NCBI GenBank assembly: GCA_903921945.1
Contig: CAIXSC010000857.1
Coordinates: 1 to 33,558, forward strand
DNA length: 33,558 bases
Direction of reading: 5' to 3'
From: an uncultured Planctomycetaceae bacterium
GTDB lineage: Bacteria > Planctomycetota > Planctomycetia > Pirellulales > Pirellulaceae
Of the stretch, positions 8,166 to 18,200 are shown one piece after another. The notes below the pieces were generated by a model. It did not search any database and was not told the DNA's origin. It saw only the letters and a program-made list of their open reading frames with translations. The translations under genes and the position numbers were made by a program. Numbering within the stretch: the stretch's first letter is position 1; every line of letters starts with the position of its first letter.

Positions 8166-10010
8166 TTAGTCCAGCTTGAACTCGGCAAGATACAACCGAC
8201 GCTGCGAGTCCGTCACGCCGCTCGGCTGGCTTTCCTTCAACAGCACGTGGCGTTCCAGCACCAACACGTCCATGTCTGTTGCCAAAAAGCAGCGGTAGGC
8301 GTCCGCAGGCGAACCGACAATCGGCTCGCCACGGACGTTGAAACTGGTGTTAATAAGCACCGGCGACCCGGTCCGACGGCGGAACGCCTCTAAGAGCCGG
8401 TGGTATCGGCCGTGGCGGACAGCATCCACCGTCTGGATGCGGGCCGAGTAGTCCACATGAGTGATCGCTGGCACGTCCGAACGCACCGACCGCAGCTTAT
8501 CGATCCCCCGAAGGTGCTCGTCGCCCGCGTCTGGCGCCAACCGGCGTTCCGGGCGAACCGGGGCGACGAGCAGCATGTAGGGGCTCGAATAGTTCGCGGG
8601 GACCGCGAACACGTCGGCGGCGTGCTCCACCATCACCGACGGCGCGAAGGGACGGAACGATTCGCGGAACTTGATTTTCAAGTTCATCTGCGACTGCATC
8701 GCGCGGTTGCGAGCGTCGCCGAGGATGCTGCGCGAGCCCAGCGCCCGGGGACCGAATTCCATCCGGCCCTGGAACCAGCCGACCACGCGGCCATCGGCTA
8801 ACAACCCGGCCACGTGTTCGCACAGCGCCGCGTCGTCCTCGAACCGCTCACAGACGGCGCCCGCTTGGGCCAGGAATGAAGCGACCTCCGCGTCCGAGTA
8901 GGCCGGTCCGAGCAGCGAACCGTTTTGGCTATCGAGCGGATCGGGGACGCGCGTTTGCCCCAGTAATTGGTGCCAGATCAAGAGCGCGACGCCGAGCGCG
9001 CCGCCGGCGTCGCCCGCCGCGGGCTGGATCCACAAATCGCGAAACGGTCCCTCGCGCAGCAGCCGGCCGTTGGCGACGCAGTTGAGCGCCACGCCGCCGG
9101 CGAGGCACAAGTTTTCCATGCCGGTTTCCCGGTGGACGTGCCGGGCCATGCGGAGCAGGATCTCCTCGATCACTTTCTGGATCGACGCGGCGACGTCCAT
9201 GTAGAGCGGATCGACGATCGGCGTTTCCGGCGCTCGGGGCGGCCGGCCGAACAGCCGCGCGAAACGCGGCGAGATCATCCGCAGCCCCTCGCAGTATTGG
9301 AAGTAGGAGAGGTCGAGCCGAAATGAACCGTCGTCTTTCAGATCGATCATCCGATCGAGGATCAAGTCGACGAACCGCGGCTCGCCGTACGGCGCGAGCC
9401 CCATGAGCTTGTATTCGCCCGAGTTGACCTTGAAACCGCAGTACTGGGTGAAGGCCGAGTACAGCAGGCCGGGCGAATGGGGAAAACGCAGTTCGCGAAT
9501 GATTTCCAGGCGGTTGCCGCGGCCGACCCCGTAGCTCGCCGTCGCCCACTCGCCGACGCCGTCCACCGTAAGGACGGCGGCCTCGGCGAACGGCGACGGA
9601 AAGAAAGCGCTCGCCGCATGCGACTCGTGGTGCTCGGCGTAGACCAGCCGTTTGCGAAACGCGCCGCCGAGCCCCCGTCGCAGATCGCGGTCCAGTTTGA
9701 GTTTCTGCCGCAGCCAGACGGGCAGCGCGGCGGCGAACGATCGAAGGCCGCGCGGGGCGTAACCGAGGTAGGTTTCGAGCAACCGGTCGAATTTTAAAAG
9801 CGGTTTGTCGTAGAAACCGACGAAATCGAGCTGCTCGGCGTTCAGTCCCGCTTCGCGGAGGCAGTAGGCGACAGCGTGCCGCGGAAACGCCGCGTCGTGC
9901 TTGATCCGCGTGAACCGCTCTTCCTGGGCGGCGGCGACAATCCGGCCATCGACCACCAGGGCGGCGGCCGAATCGTGGTAGTAGGCGGAAATACCGAGGA
10001 TGGCGGTCAT
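8166..10010 (-). CDS. Carbamoyltransferase, NodU/CmcH family
   Basis: 614 aa; MTAILGISAYYHDSAAALVVDGRIVAAAQEERFTRIKHD; LCLAGGVALNCVANGRLL; GWFQGRMEFGPRALGSRSILGDARN; C-terminal PVLINTSFNVRGEPIV. Confidence 0.95.
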   Translation of the reverse strand: MTAILGISAYYHDSAAALVVDGRIVAAAQEERFTRIKHDAAFPRHAVAYCLREAGLNAEQLDFVGFYDKPLLKFDRLLETYLGYAPRGLRSFAAALPVWLRQKLKLDRDLRRGLGGAFRKRLVYAEHHESHAASAFFPSPFAEAAVLTVDGVGEWATASYGVGRGNRLEIIRELRFPHSPGLLYSAFTQYCGFKVNSGEYKLMGLAPYGEPRFVDLILDRMIDLKDDGSFRLDLSYFQYCEGLRMISPRFARLFGRPPRAPETPIVDPLYMDVAASIQKVIEEILLRMARHVHRETGMENLCLAGGVALNCVANGRLLREGPFRDLWIQPAAGDAGGALGVALLIWHQLLGQTRVPDPLDSQNGSLLGPAYSDAEVASFLAQAGAVCERFEDDAALCEHVAGLLADGRVVGWFQGRMEFGPRALGSRSILGDARNRAMQSQMNLKIKFRESFRPFAPSVMVEHAADVFAVPANYSSPYMLLVAPVRPERRLAPDAGDEHLRGIDKLRSVRSDVPAITHVDYSARIQTVDAVRHGRYHRLLEAFRRRTGSPVLINTSFNVRGEPIVGSPADAYRCFLATDMDVLVLERHVLLKESQPSGVTDSQRRLYLAEFKLD

Positions 10011-10052
10011 GCGAGTGAATCTAGCATGTTACGCCGGGCGCAGCGGCGGACG

Positions 10053-13000
10053 TTACGGCGATTCGCGTTTTGCCGCTTGGCTGCGGTAGGTACGCCGCCA
10101 GGCTTCGGCAAGTTCGGTGGCTGACAACCACCGAGCCGACTGGAGCCCGGCGGAATCGCCTATGGAGAGGTCCCGCTGCAAGAACTGGGTTCCGATCGCG
10201 ACCCAATCGTCGCGTTGATAGGCGTCGCGGGTCGGCCACCGTCCAAAACGCGGCCGATAGTGCGAGTCGATCCCGAACACCCGCGTCGGCGAGAACAGCA
10301 TTTTTTCGCGGTCGCCGAAGCCGCGAAACGCGAACGCCGAGCTGATACGGCTGGCAGTCCGGTAGTCCCACATCTCGGCATGGCCATGCAGGCTAATCGC
10401 GGGGCTCCACAGTTCGCGGAGGTACAGACGATCGTTGTTGGCGTCGGGCAGATTCCACATACCGATCAACACGGTGCCGCTTTCCTGGCCGAAAGCGGCG
10501 TAGGTCAGCGTGGAATTAGGACTGAGGCTGTACAGAGGCTTCCACGTTCGCGAATCCAAAACAGTCACCTCGCGGTTATCGCACATGACCACGACCAGCG
10601 GTTCCTGGGGATGAAAATCGAGGCTGATGACATGTCGGCCGCGAAACGCTTCGAAGCCCTTTAACTCAACGCCCGATTGCGTCTCCCAGCCCCGCATTCC
10701 CAGCGGGCTGGTCACGTAAAGTTGTTTGCCATCCAACGTGAAGTTGGCATTCATATCGGTGTTCGGGGGCGCAATGGAGGCCCGAAAACGTTCAGCGCCA
10801 CGGACCAAATCCCAGACCGCCAGTTGGCCACTTTTGGTCATGATCGCCAGTTCGCGACCGGTGGGACAAACCTGAATTTTGTAGGGCGGCACGAGGTCCG
10901 GCCCCAACGGATACTTCTCGGGCGAGCGTCGACCGTCCAACCACCAGTGCTCGACATGCGAGGGCTGGAGCATGGACACCGCGTAGCCTCGCTCGGTGGG
11001 TTTCGAGGCCCCCGACAAGCCCAGAGGCGCGCGGTAGGAAGTGGGCGAATACAAGCCCGTCGATCCGTCCAAAAGGGCCCGTTCGCTCAGCCCTTCGCTA
11101 TCCGCTTCCATAAACAGGAGAACACGGCCGTTCCGGTCGGGGACGCTGCACGCTATGGCTCGCCGAGGTAATTTCCAACACTCCCTGATACGGCCTGTTT
11201 GAGGTTCCCAAACCTCATACCAGCGATCCCGAAGCACGACGAGCGGTTCGTTCACGCGGGACCATGTCCAGAAATGAGGCGGAGGTCCCTTGGAACGCTG
11301 CGCCATCGGCACTTGCTCCAACTGGATGCTTCCCGACGCGACGGGAGCGGTGGCGGTGGTGTCAGCGATCGGTTCCGAGGGGCGAGGCTCCCCCGATTCG
11401 CTTTCCGCCGCGGTTCTCCGTGGGAAATCGACGGCGGCGTCAGGCAACTGCCAGACGGTCAGCAGATTTCGCTCGTCGAGCGTAGCGATTTCCCGGCCGT
11501 CGGGACTCCAAGAAGCATCGATGATCCGATGGAAATGCGGCACAACGGGGATGGCGAGACGGGCTTCCTCCAGATCGACCACGAGCAGTTCTCCGGCCTC
11601 GGAATAGGCCAGCAGACGTTGGCTATCGGGGCTGAACGCCACCTTCTCGACGGGATGACGCAGTTGTTCCAATTTATCGAAACGCAAATCGCAATCGATG
11701 TCATCAATGATGCCGACTCGTCCATTTCCATACCCTAGCGCGATCCGGGTATGGGACGGGGAGATCGTGGAGGCGGTGCATTTCGTGAACGCATTCAGTT
11801 TCTTGATGGCCCGCCACAGTCGGGCGTCGGGCGAGGACGCCGGGAGGTCGACCGGCCAAGAGCGGGGATCAATCGTCCATTTCCAGGGCTCGATATGAAC
11901 CGGTCCGCTTCGCTGCTGACGCTGATTGAAAGCGACGATCGCGCCGCTTTGCCAGACAATGCTGTTCTCGACTACATCGCCCAAAAGAGCCACGCCTTGA
12001 CCAAAGAACACGGCCTCGCGAACGGAATCGGCGATCGGCGCGGCGATTCCCGACATCGCCCTTCCGGACGGCAGCCGCCAGGCGTAGCAGGTTAATTCTC
12101 CTTGTCGCGTCCCGAGTGCCACCGCGACGTTTTGTTGGGGAGAAATCCAGAGACGCCGCCAGGCATCGGGCGGCGCTGCGGGAAGCTCGAGCGGCAGCGG
12201 GGCGGCCGTATTGTCGTTGGCGCGTAAGAGCGACAGTTCCGGCTGCGTTTGGGCCGCCACCAAGCGCCACGTCAAGTCGGGAGAGAACGGCCCCGCTTCC
12301 GAGGAATGTTCGGTAGTCCGGCCCGTCGCGGTGTCGATTTCCCACACTCGACTTTGGCTCGCATCCGTGATCGCCAAACGCCCCGTAACAGGGTTGTAAC
12401 AGACGTTTCGCGATGGCGACTCGCGAGGGGACTTGTCGGTTGATGGCACGATCATCCGCAGCCGAATTTTCGGAAGCGTGTCCAAAATACTATTCGCCCG
12501 CAGCGCGGCGACCACGATGTCGGGGTCGTCCGCGGATACGGAAATTGGGTATCCGCCCCGTGGCGCCAAGGCCACTTGCAGGCAGGGTGCCAAGGCCTCG
12601 ACATCGCGGCTCGCGTCCAGCGCCTCAAAGGTCAGCAATTGCTTGGCCCGGATATCGTTTGAGAGCTTCTCGAAATTCGCCCGGGAAAGAGCCGTTTTCT
12701 GAACCTTGTTGATCTCCAGCAGGCTCTTCAATCGCCATTGCAAACTGGCATAGGCAAGCGAGCCGGCGCTGAGCGCCACTAAGGCGACGACGGCGGAAGT
12801 CACCAGCCGATTGTTCGACACCCATTTGACAAATCGCCGGCCGCGGTTCCGCGGCCGGGCGATGATCGGCTCGCCGGCCAGGAACCTTCGCAGATCGCTT
12901 GCCAACTCGGACGCGGTCTGATACCGCCACCGTGAACGTTTCTCCAGGCAACACAGACAGATGGCCTCCAACGCCGCGGGCAAATCCGGCCGCAATTGGC

Positions 13001-14231
13001 GGGGAGCCACTGGTTCGAAATCGCGAATCAGCGCGAGTAGTCGCCGGGGATTGTCTTCGGGCAGGGGTGGAAGACCGGTCAGCATCAGGTAGAGGATTGC
13101 GCCGAGCGAATAGACATCCGCGGCCGGCCCGACCACGCCAAATTCCGACAGGAATTGCTCGGGCGCGGCGAAAGCCGGGGTGCCAAGCAGTTGACCGGTT
13201 TCCGTGCGAAGCGTGCTGCTATCCAGCAATTTGGCGATGCCAAAGTCGGCGATTTTCAGGTCGAAGTCCGCCAGGGCGCCTCGCATCAATGCGGCTTTCG
13301 GGAACGCTGGCGAAGCCGTTTGCGGGGCGCTCCCCGAATCAACCTCCATGCTAGCTTCCGAGTCGACCGGCGATCCGCCGGCGGCGGAAGCAGCCCGTGG
13401 AAACAGCAGGATGTTCGATGGTTTGATGTCCCGATGCAAAACACCGCGATGGTGGGCGTGCGACAAGGCGTCGGCGAGCGACGCGACCGCGGCAGCGACA
13501 GCGGTTGGCGGCTGCGGTTGGCCATTGAGCAAGCGCTGGAGCGTTCCCCCAGCGGCAAACTCCATAACCAAAAAAGGCTTATTGCTCACCGCGCCGGAAG
13601 ACAGGACGCGGACAATGTGCGGATGGTCGAGTCGTTCCGCGGCCCGTGCCTCCAACTCAAATCGCTCCCGCTCTTCTAACGAGGGAATCGCATTCGAGAG
13701 CACTTTACACGCGACGCGGCGATCGGTGTCCGCATCCCAGGCCGAGTACACGGCCCCCATGCCACCAGCCCCGAGCAACTCACCAAGCCGCAGTCCCGGT
13801 ATCGACGGCGCCGTCGTCGAATGGCGATCGAGCGGCGCCACGGCGGCGGGCGGGGTGTCGCCGTTGGTGCTATCGCCGTCGACTGCCGAGGTGCGCGACC
13901 GCCGCACGCCCGCATCCGCCGCGACCCGTTCTTCAATAAAACGATCGAGCATTCGCCGGGTGCGCCGGAGGAACTCGTCGCCGGGCGAATCCGCCGCGGC
14001 CGTCTGCGGCGCCTCGCCGCCAAGACGACTCGCCAAGGCAAGCGTGGCCTTGCGATCCGCCAAACCCGCGCTCAGCCGGTCCGAACGCCACAGCCCCTCG
14101 ATCGTCTTTCGACAGGCCGCGCAGTCGAGCAAATGCCGATCTAAACGCGGCGCCTCGGCGGCGGGAAACTTGCCGGCGAGGAAACTCGCCAAGTCATCGG
14201 CGCTATAGCAGCCTTCGTTTTGGGCCGTCAT
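10053..14231 (-). CDS. Transmembrane Ser/Thr protein kinase with zf-HC2-like N-terminus and WD40-like beta-propeller C-terminus
   Basis: Preferred ATG at 14231 (MTAQNEGCYSADDL; the ORF extends to 14318). HLLDCAACRKT; GAGGMGAVYSAWD; VLHRDIKPSNILL; KIADFGIAKLL; TM RLVTSAVVALVALSAGSLAYASL; C-terminal WD-like repeats (SPDGREIATLDERNLLTVWQL). Confidence 0.9.
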   Translation of the reverse strand: MTAQNEGCYSADDLASFLAGKFPAAEAPRLDRHLLDCAACRKTIEGLWRSDRLSAGLADRKATLALASRLGGEAPQTAAADSPGDEFLRRTRRMLDRFIEERVAADAGVRRSRTSAVDGDSTNGDTPPAAVAPLDRHSTTAPSIPGLRLGELLGAGGMGAVYSAWDADTDRRVACKVLSNAIPSLEERERFELEARAAERLDHPHIVRVLSSGAVSNKPFLVMEFAAGGTLQRLLNGQPQPPTAVAAAVASLADALSHAHHRGVLHRDIKPSNILLFPRAASAAGGSPVDSEASMEVDSGSAPQTASPAFPKAALMRGALADFDLKIADFGIAKLLDSSTLRTETGQLLGTPAFAAPEQFLSEFGVVGPAADVYSLGAILYLMLTGLPPLPEDNPRRLLALIRDFEPVAPRQLRPDLPAALEAICLCCLEKRSRWRYQTASELASDLRRFLAGEPIIARPRNRGRRFVKWVSNNRLVTSAVVALVALSAGSLAYASLQWRLKSLLEINKVQKTALSRANFEKLSNDIRAKQLLTFEALDASRDVEALAPCLQVALAPRGGYPISVSADDPDIVVAALRANSILDTLPKIRLRMIVPSTDKSPRESPSRNVCYNPVTGRLAITDASQSRVWEIDTATGRTTEHSSEAGPFSPDLTWRLVAAQTQPELSLLRANDNTAAPLPLELPAAPPDAWRRLWISPQQNVAVALGTRQGELTCYAWRLPSGRAMSGIAAPIADSVREAVFFGQGVALLGDVVENSIVWQSGAIVAFNQRQQRSGPVHIEPWKWTIDPRSWPVDLPASSPDARLWRAIKKLNAFTKCTASTISPSHTRIALGYGNGRVGIIDDIDCDLRFDKLEQLRHPVEKVAFSPDSQRLLAYSEAGELLVVDLEEARLAIPVVPHFHRIIDASWSPDGREIATLDERNLLTVWQLPDAAVDFPRRTAAESESGEPRPSEPIADTTATAPVASGSIQLEQVPMAQRSKGPPPHFWTWSRVNEPLVVLRDRWYEVWEPQTGRIRECWKLPRRAIACSVPDRNGRVLLFMEADSEGLSERALLDGSTGLYSPTSYRAPLGLSGASKPTERGYAVSMLQPSHVEHWWLDGRRSPEKYPLGPDLVPPYKIQVCPTGRELAIMTKSGQLAVWDLVRGAERFRASIAPPNTDMNANFTLDGKQLYVTSPLGMRGWETQSGVELKGFEAFRGRHVISLDFHPQEPLVVVMCDNREVTVLDSRTWKPLYSLSPNSTLTYAAFGQESGTVLIGMWNLPDANNDRLYLRELWSPAISLHGHAEMWDYRTASRISSAFAFRGFGDREKMLFSPTRVFGIDSHYRPRFGRWPTRDAYQRDDWVAIGTQFLQRDLSIGDSAGLQSARWLSATELAEAWRRTYRSQAAKRESP

Positions 14232-14535
14232 AAAACAACGATCCAGACTACCCCGTGGCCTTAACCGTCGAACACCAAGCTCAAGTGCAAACCATCTCGT
14301 CTTCTCAAGCTCTGACACAGTGTCTCATGGCCACCGCGGCCATCGCAACCAGTTGCCGGCTTGAAAACGGCCGGAAACGGTGCCTAGGGCCAAAGAGCCC
14401 CGGCCGTAGCGAGGCCCCGACTGAGGCTAGATTCCGCTCTTCGCTCCTAGCCGTTCGCTAAGCTCGGCACCCGGCACTTGGCCCTACCCCCCAACAACCA
14501 AGCTTCGCCTAGACTCGCCAACCGTGCCCAACTCG

Positions 14536-15126
14536 TCACTCCCGCCCGAGCCTCTCGATTTCCTCGGCAAGCATCTTTTGCACGTTGTGGCGAGCCACAT
14601 AGACGGAACTGATCGACATCCCCAACTGTTCCGCGATCGCCTTGCCGTCCCGATCCTCCAGCGCGAGCATTTTGAACGCCTCCCAAGTTTTTTCATGGAC
14701 CCGGGTTTTGACGCGGGCGATGGCGATTTCCATCGCTTCGGCTTCGGCTTGCTGTTCCATGAGCCTCAGCATGTCTTCGCGAGCTTCGATGGAGAGCATT
14801 TTGCTGTCCCGCATCGGCTGGCTGCGCAATTGCCGCTGCTGTTGCCGCTGGAGCCGCACCCAAACTCGATAGGCGTTGGTTTTCATCCAGGTGCGAAAAC
14901 CGCGAGTCGAATCAAACCGGCGCTTTCGAAACTGTTCGACCAATCCCACGAGCACTTGCTGGACCAATTCGTCGATGTCGTCCGTGTCCACCTGCCAGCG
15001 CCGCGCCCATTCCAGCAAGCGTGGTCCGTAGCGTGCCACGAACAGATCCCATGCCTCGGCATCTGGTTCGCCTCCAGTCAGACGACGCAGCAAGCTGAGC
15101 GAGGTTTCATCGGGACCAACAGACAT
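14536..15126 (-). CDS. ECF-like RNA polymerase sigma factor
   Basis: 196 aa; region-2-like DIDELVQQVLVGLVEQFRKRRFDSTRGFRTWMKTNAYRVW and region-4 HTH GKAIAEQLGMSISSVYVARHNVQKML. Confidence 0.87.
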   Translation of the reverse strand: MSVGPDETSLSLLRRLTGGEPDAEAWDLFVARYGPRLLEWARRWQVDTDDIDELVQQVLVGLVEQFRKRRFDSTRGFRTWMKTNAYRVWVRLQRQQQRQLRSQPMRDSKMLSIEAREDMLRLMEQQAEAEAMEIAIARVKTRVHEKTWEAFKMLALEDRDGKAIAEQLGMSISSVYVARHNVQKMLAEEIERLGRE

Positions 15127-15290
15127 TGCCGAAACGTCCCCGAGCCAAGAAGCGATTGGAGATAGGCTAACGAAAATGAAAGGGCGCGGAATCGTATCAA
15201 CTTCCGGCGCGAAAGGTAAGCCGTTGGGCGCTGCACCGCAATTAGGGCGACCGACTTTTCACGAAAACTTACCGAGCCACCGGCAAGTCG

Positions 15291-18200
15291 TCATGGCACG
15301 ACTTCCGGTTCGTGACGCTTCGCGTCCCAGCGTTTGAGCCGCTGCCATTCGTTCACGATCTCCACAGGCTCGAGGGGCCTCGCGGAATCGATATCACGGG
15401 TGGCATGCAGGAACTGGCGGGCGAGCAATTCGAGTCGCTCGCGCGTGAGGGTGGCGGGCATTTCGATCTTGGGCCACCGCAGTTTGGAATCCGCCGTCAA
15501 TCCGACCAATTGCCACCGGCCATTGTCAGCCAGCCAATCGTGCGAGAAATCGCGCAGCAGGTGGCGGGAGGTCAGTGGTTCACCGAGCCGCCAATCCCAG
15601 ATTTGAAATTGCTCGTTTTCCAACCACAAACTCCCCGCCAAAGCCGGGACGCGATAGAGTTCGCGATAAACGGTGGTCGCTGTCGAGGCTTGCCGCAACA
15701 CGACCTGATTCGCACCCGGACCAAACTGAGCTTCGGCCAAGCAGCCCGAGGCACGCAATTCGATCGAAACCGGCTGCCACAGATGCGTGGCAGCGGGCCC
15801 CGTTGTGTCCCACACTTGAGCGATGGCCGCATCGCGCACGGTAAGTGCATAGCGCCCTTCGCGGTCCAACGCGAGGTGACTGGTCCACTGGCCGAGCGCG
15901 GCGGGCAATGCGATTCGCCGTCCATCGGACCGCATCCATCCCCGTAGCCCCAACCGGCCGTAAACGAACAGACGATCGCCGTTCGGCGAGTACATCATTC
16001 GGACACCAGGTTCAGCTTTACCGCCATCCCGGCCGGCAGCCACCCAACCGGCAATTTCCCGTCGCGAATCGAGATCCCAAATTCCAAGTCGCCCATCACG
16101 CATCAACACGGCCAGTTCACGACGCTGAGGGGAAATCGTTGCCGCGACAGGATCGCCGGCCACCAGCAGCGCCTCGCGCTCCGCGGCGCCAACTTTCCAA
16201 ATCTCCAGTCCAGCCGCGGTGGCGATGATCCATCGTTGGCCGTCGCGATCGGCCAGCAAGACAACGGGTTGTCGATGTCGCATTCGAAAATCGACGATCT
16301 GGGGCGCGGTCTGGTGCTCGTCCAAGGCCAAAAGCTGATGCGTCACGAGCGCCGACGACTCCTCCTCGACGGCGGCGCTGGGAGACGGGCTGTGGATCAT
16401 CGCGAAACTCGGGAAAATCTCTGGCTGGCCATCGCCCGACGCGATGGCGAAGGTATTGCCCATGGCGGCCACACCGCGAACCTGCGTCCCAGTTGGCAAG
16501 GAGAAGCGGCGCAGCACCCGCCGCCCGGGAACGTCCCAGATCTCCGCGAAGTCCCGCTGGGAAACCAGCAGTCGGTCACCACGTTCGTTGAAGGATTTCA
16601 ACAGCGGTCCTTTGCCGATACGCGCGCTAGTGAGCGAATCCTCGGACGGATCGACGACGCGATCCGGCACCCGAGGCCAGCGCCAAAGCGTCAAGAGGCC
16701 GGATTCATCCAGCACGGCGAAATCGCCGCGAGGCGTCCAGGCGACATCGAGCAAGGGCCGACGATGTGGAATCCATGGCACAACCACACTCCCGGACATG
16801 CCGTCCACGACCGCCACGTTGCCCCGGTCATCCGCCACCAAAAGAAAGTTAAGCTGCTCATCGAAGCGTAGCCAGCGAATGGCTCCCCGCCGCGACAGAG
16901 CCGACGCTCGACTCAAACCGGGAATCATCAAATTGATCGACCTGACATGCCCATCCATGCTTCCGACGGCCAGAAACTGGCAGACGCGGGAGAAACGCAA
17001 ACAACTCGGCAAAGGCACCTCGTCCACCGCGCGCTGGATCGCGTTGTGATCCAATCCTGGCGCCAGATGAGCTTTGACGAGGAAGCCGTCGGCGGTGGCG
17101 ATCATTCGCCGATCGGGCGTCAAGTCGGAGACGACTGGCTGAAGGCTTTCCATTTCAAAGGCGAGTCGGCCGTCCTGACGAAGGATCCCGCGCACGTCAT
17201 GTGGCGAGATGATCGACATGGGCTCGCGCTCGAGATCCATTTCCGCATTGGCAGCCCGCATCGGGTATCCCTCGGGGCGTAGCAGGCGGCCTTCCGGCAA
17301 CCGCCAAAGGTGCCAAACGTAGGGGTGGGATGACCCCGTGGCGGCTTCGGACAGCTCCAATAAGTTTCGCGTGCTGTTCGCGTCGCCGGAGAGTTTTTGG
17401 CCGTTGGCGATGGCGTTAGCGTTGGCGTTGGCGTTGGCGGCGTCCGCCACGCGCCCGAGCGCGGCGGCCAACTGGCCATCCGCGGACCGTGACAGTCGCA
17501 GCCAACGACTTGGCAAAACCGCGGGCCGCTCCAGTTCAACCGCGGGCGGGCCGGCAGCCAACGGCGCCAACCGTAAACTGGAGTCCTCGCCGATGCCTTC
17601 CAGTCGCCACTGCAAATCCTCCGTTACCGGCCCTGGGCCCAAGTCGACAGTTGTCACCTTGCCAGTCGCCACCTCGATGGCCCAAGCACCGGGCGCCTCC
17701 AACCGTTGGACGCAAAGCTTTCCGCCATCGACACTCGCGTGAATTCGGCACTGGCCCAATGGCGGCCCCAACGTTGCCGGTTGTTCACCGATCGGCAGCA
17801 TCACGCGCAACGCGGGTGAGGGCAGTTCGCGCAGAATGCTATCGATCCGCACTCGCGTCTGTTCGGAACTGTCGGCATCTTGGAAAACCGCCGTCAGGTA
17901 TCGAAGCGCCTCGACGTCATCGCCCTCCGCCATGAGATAGCGGGATCGCGCTACCCAGGCGCGATGCAGGTTCTTTTCCGCGAGGTTGCGACCTCGCTCA
18001 CTGGCCACAGCCGCCTTTCGCTGCAGTTGTTCCACTTCGCGATAATGCATCGCCATGATGGTCGGCGCGGTCATGGCACCCAAGGCCAAGATGGCGACCA
18101 ACGCGAGCGATGCGGCTTTCCAAGGATTCCGCCATGTCCATTTGGCCAATCGGGAAAGCCGCGAGGGACGGCGAGACGCGATCGGCCGCCTTTCCAAAAA

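Noticed and set aside
8929-9549. 206-aa minus ORF and overlapping plus ORFs inside the carbamoyltransferase
   Set aside because: Alternative frames of a well-supported carbamoyltransferase CDS.
13204-14208. 334-aa plus-strand ORF (Ser/Arg/Ala-rich)
   Set aside because: Antisense to the kinase domain of 10053-14231, which has complete kinase motifs.
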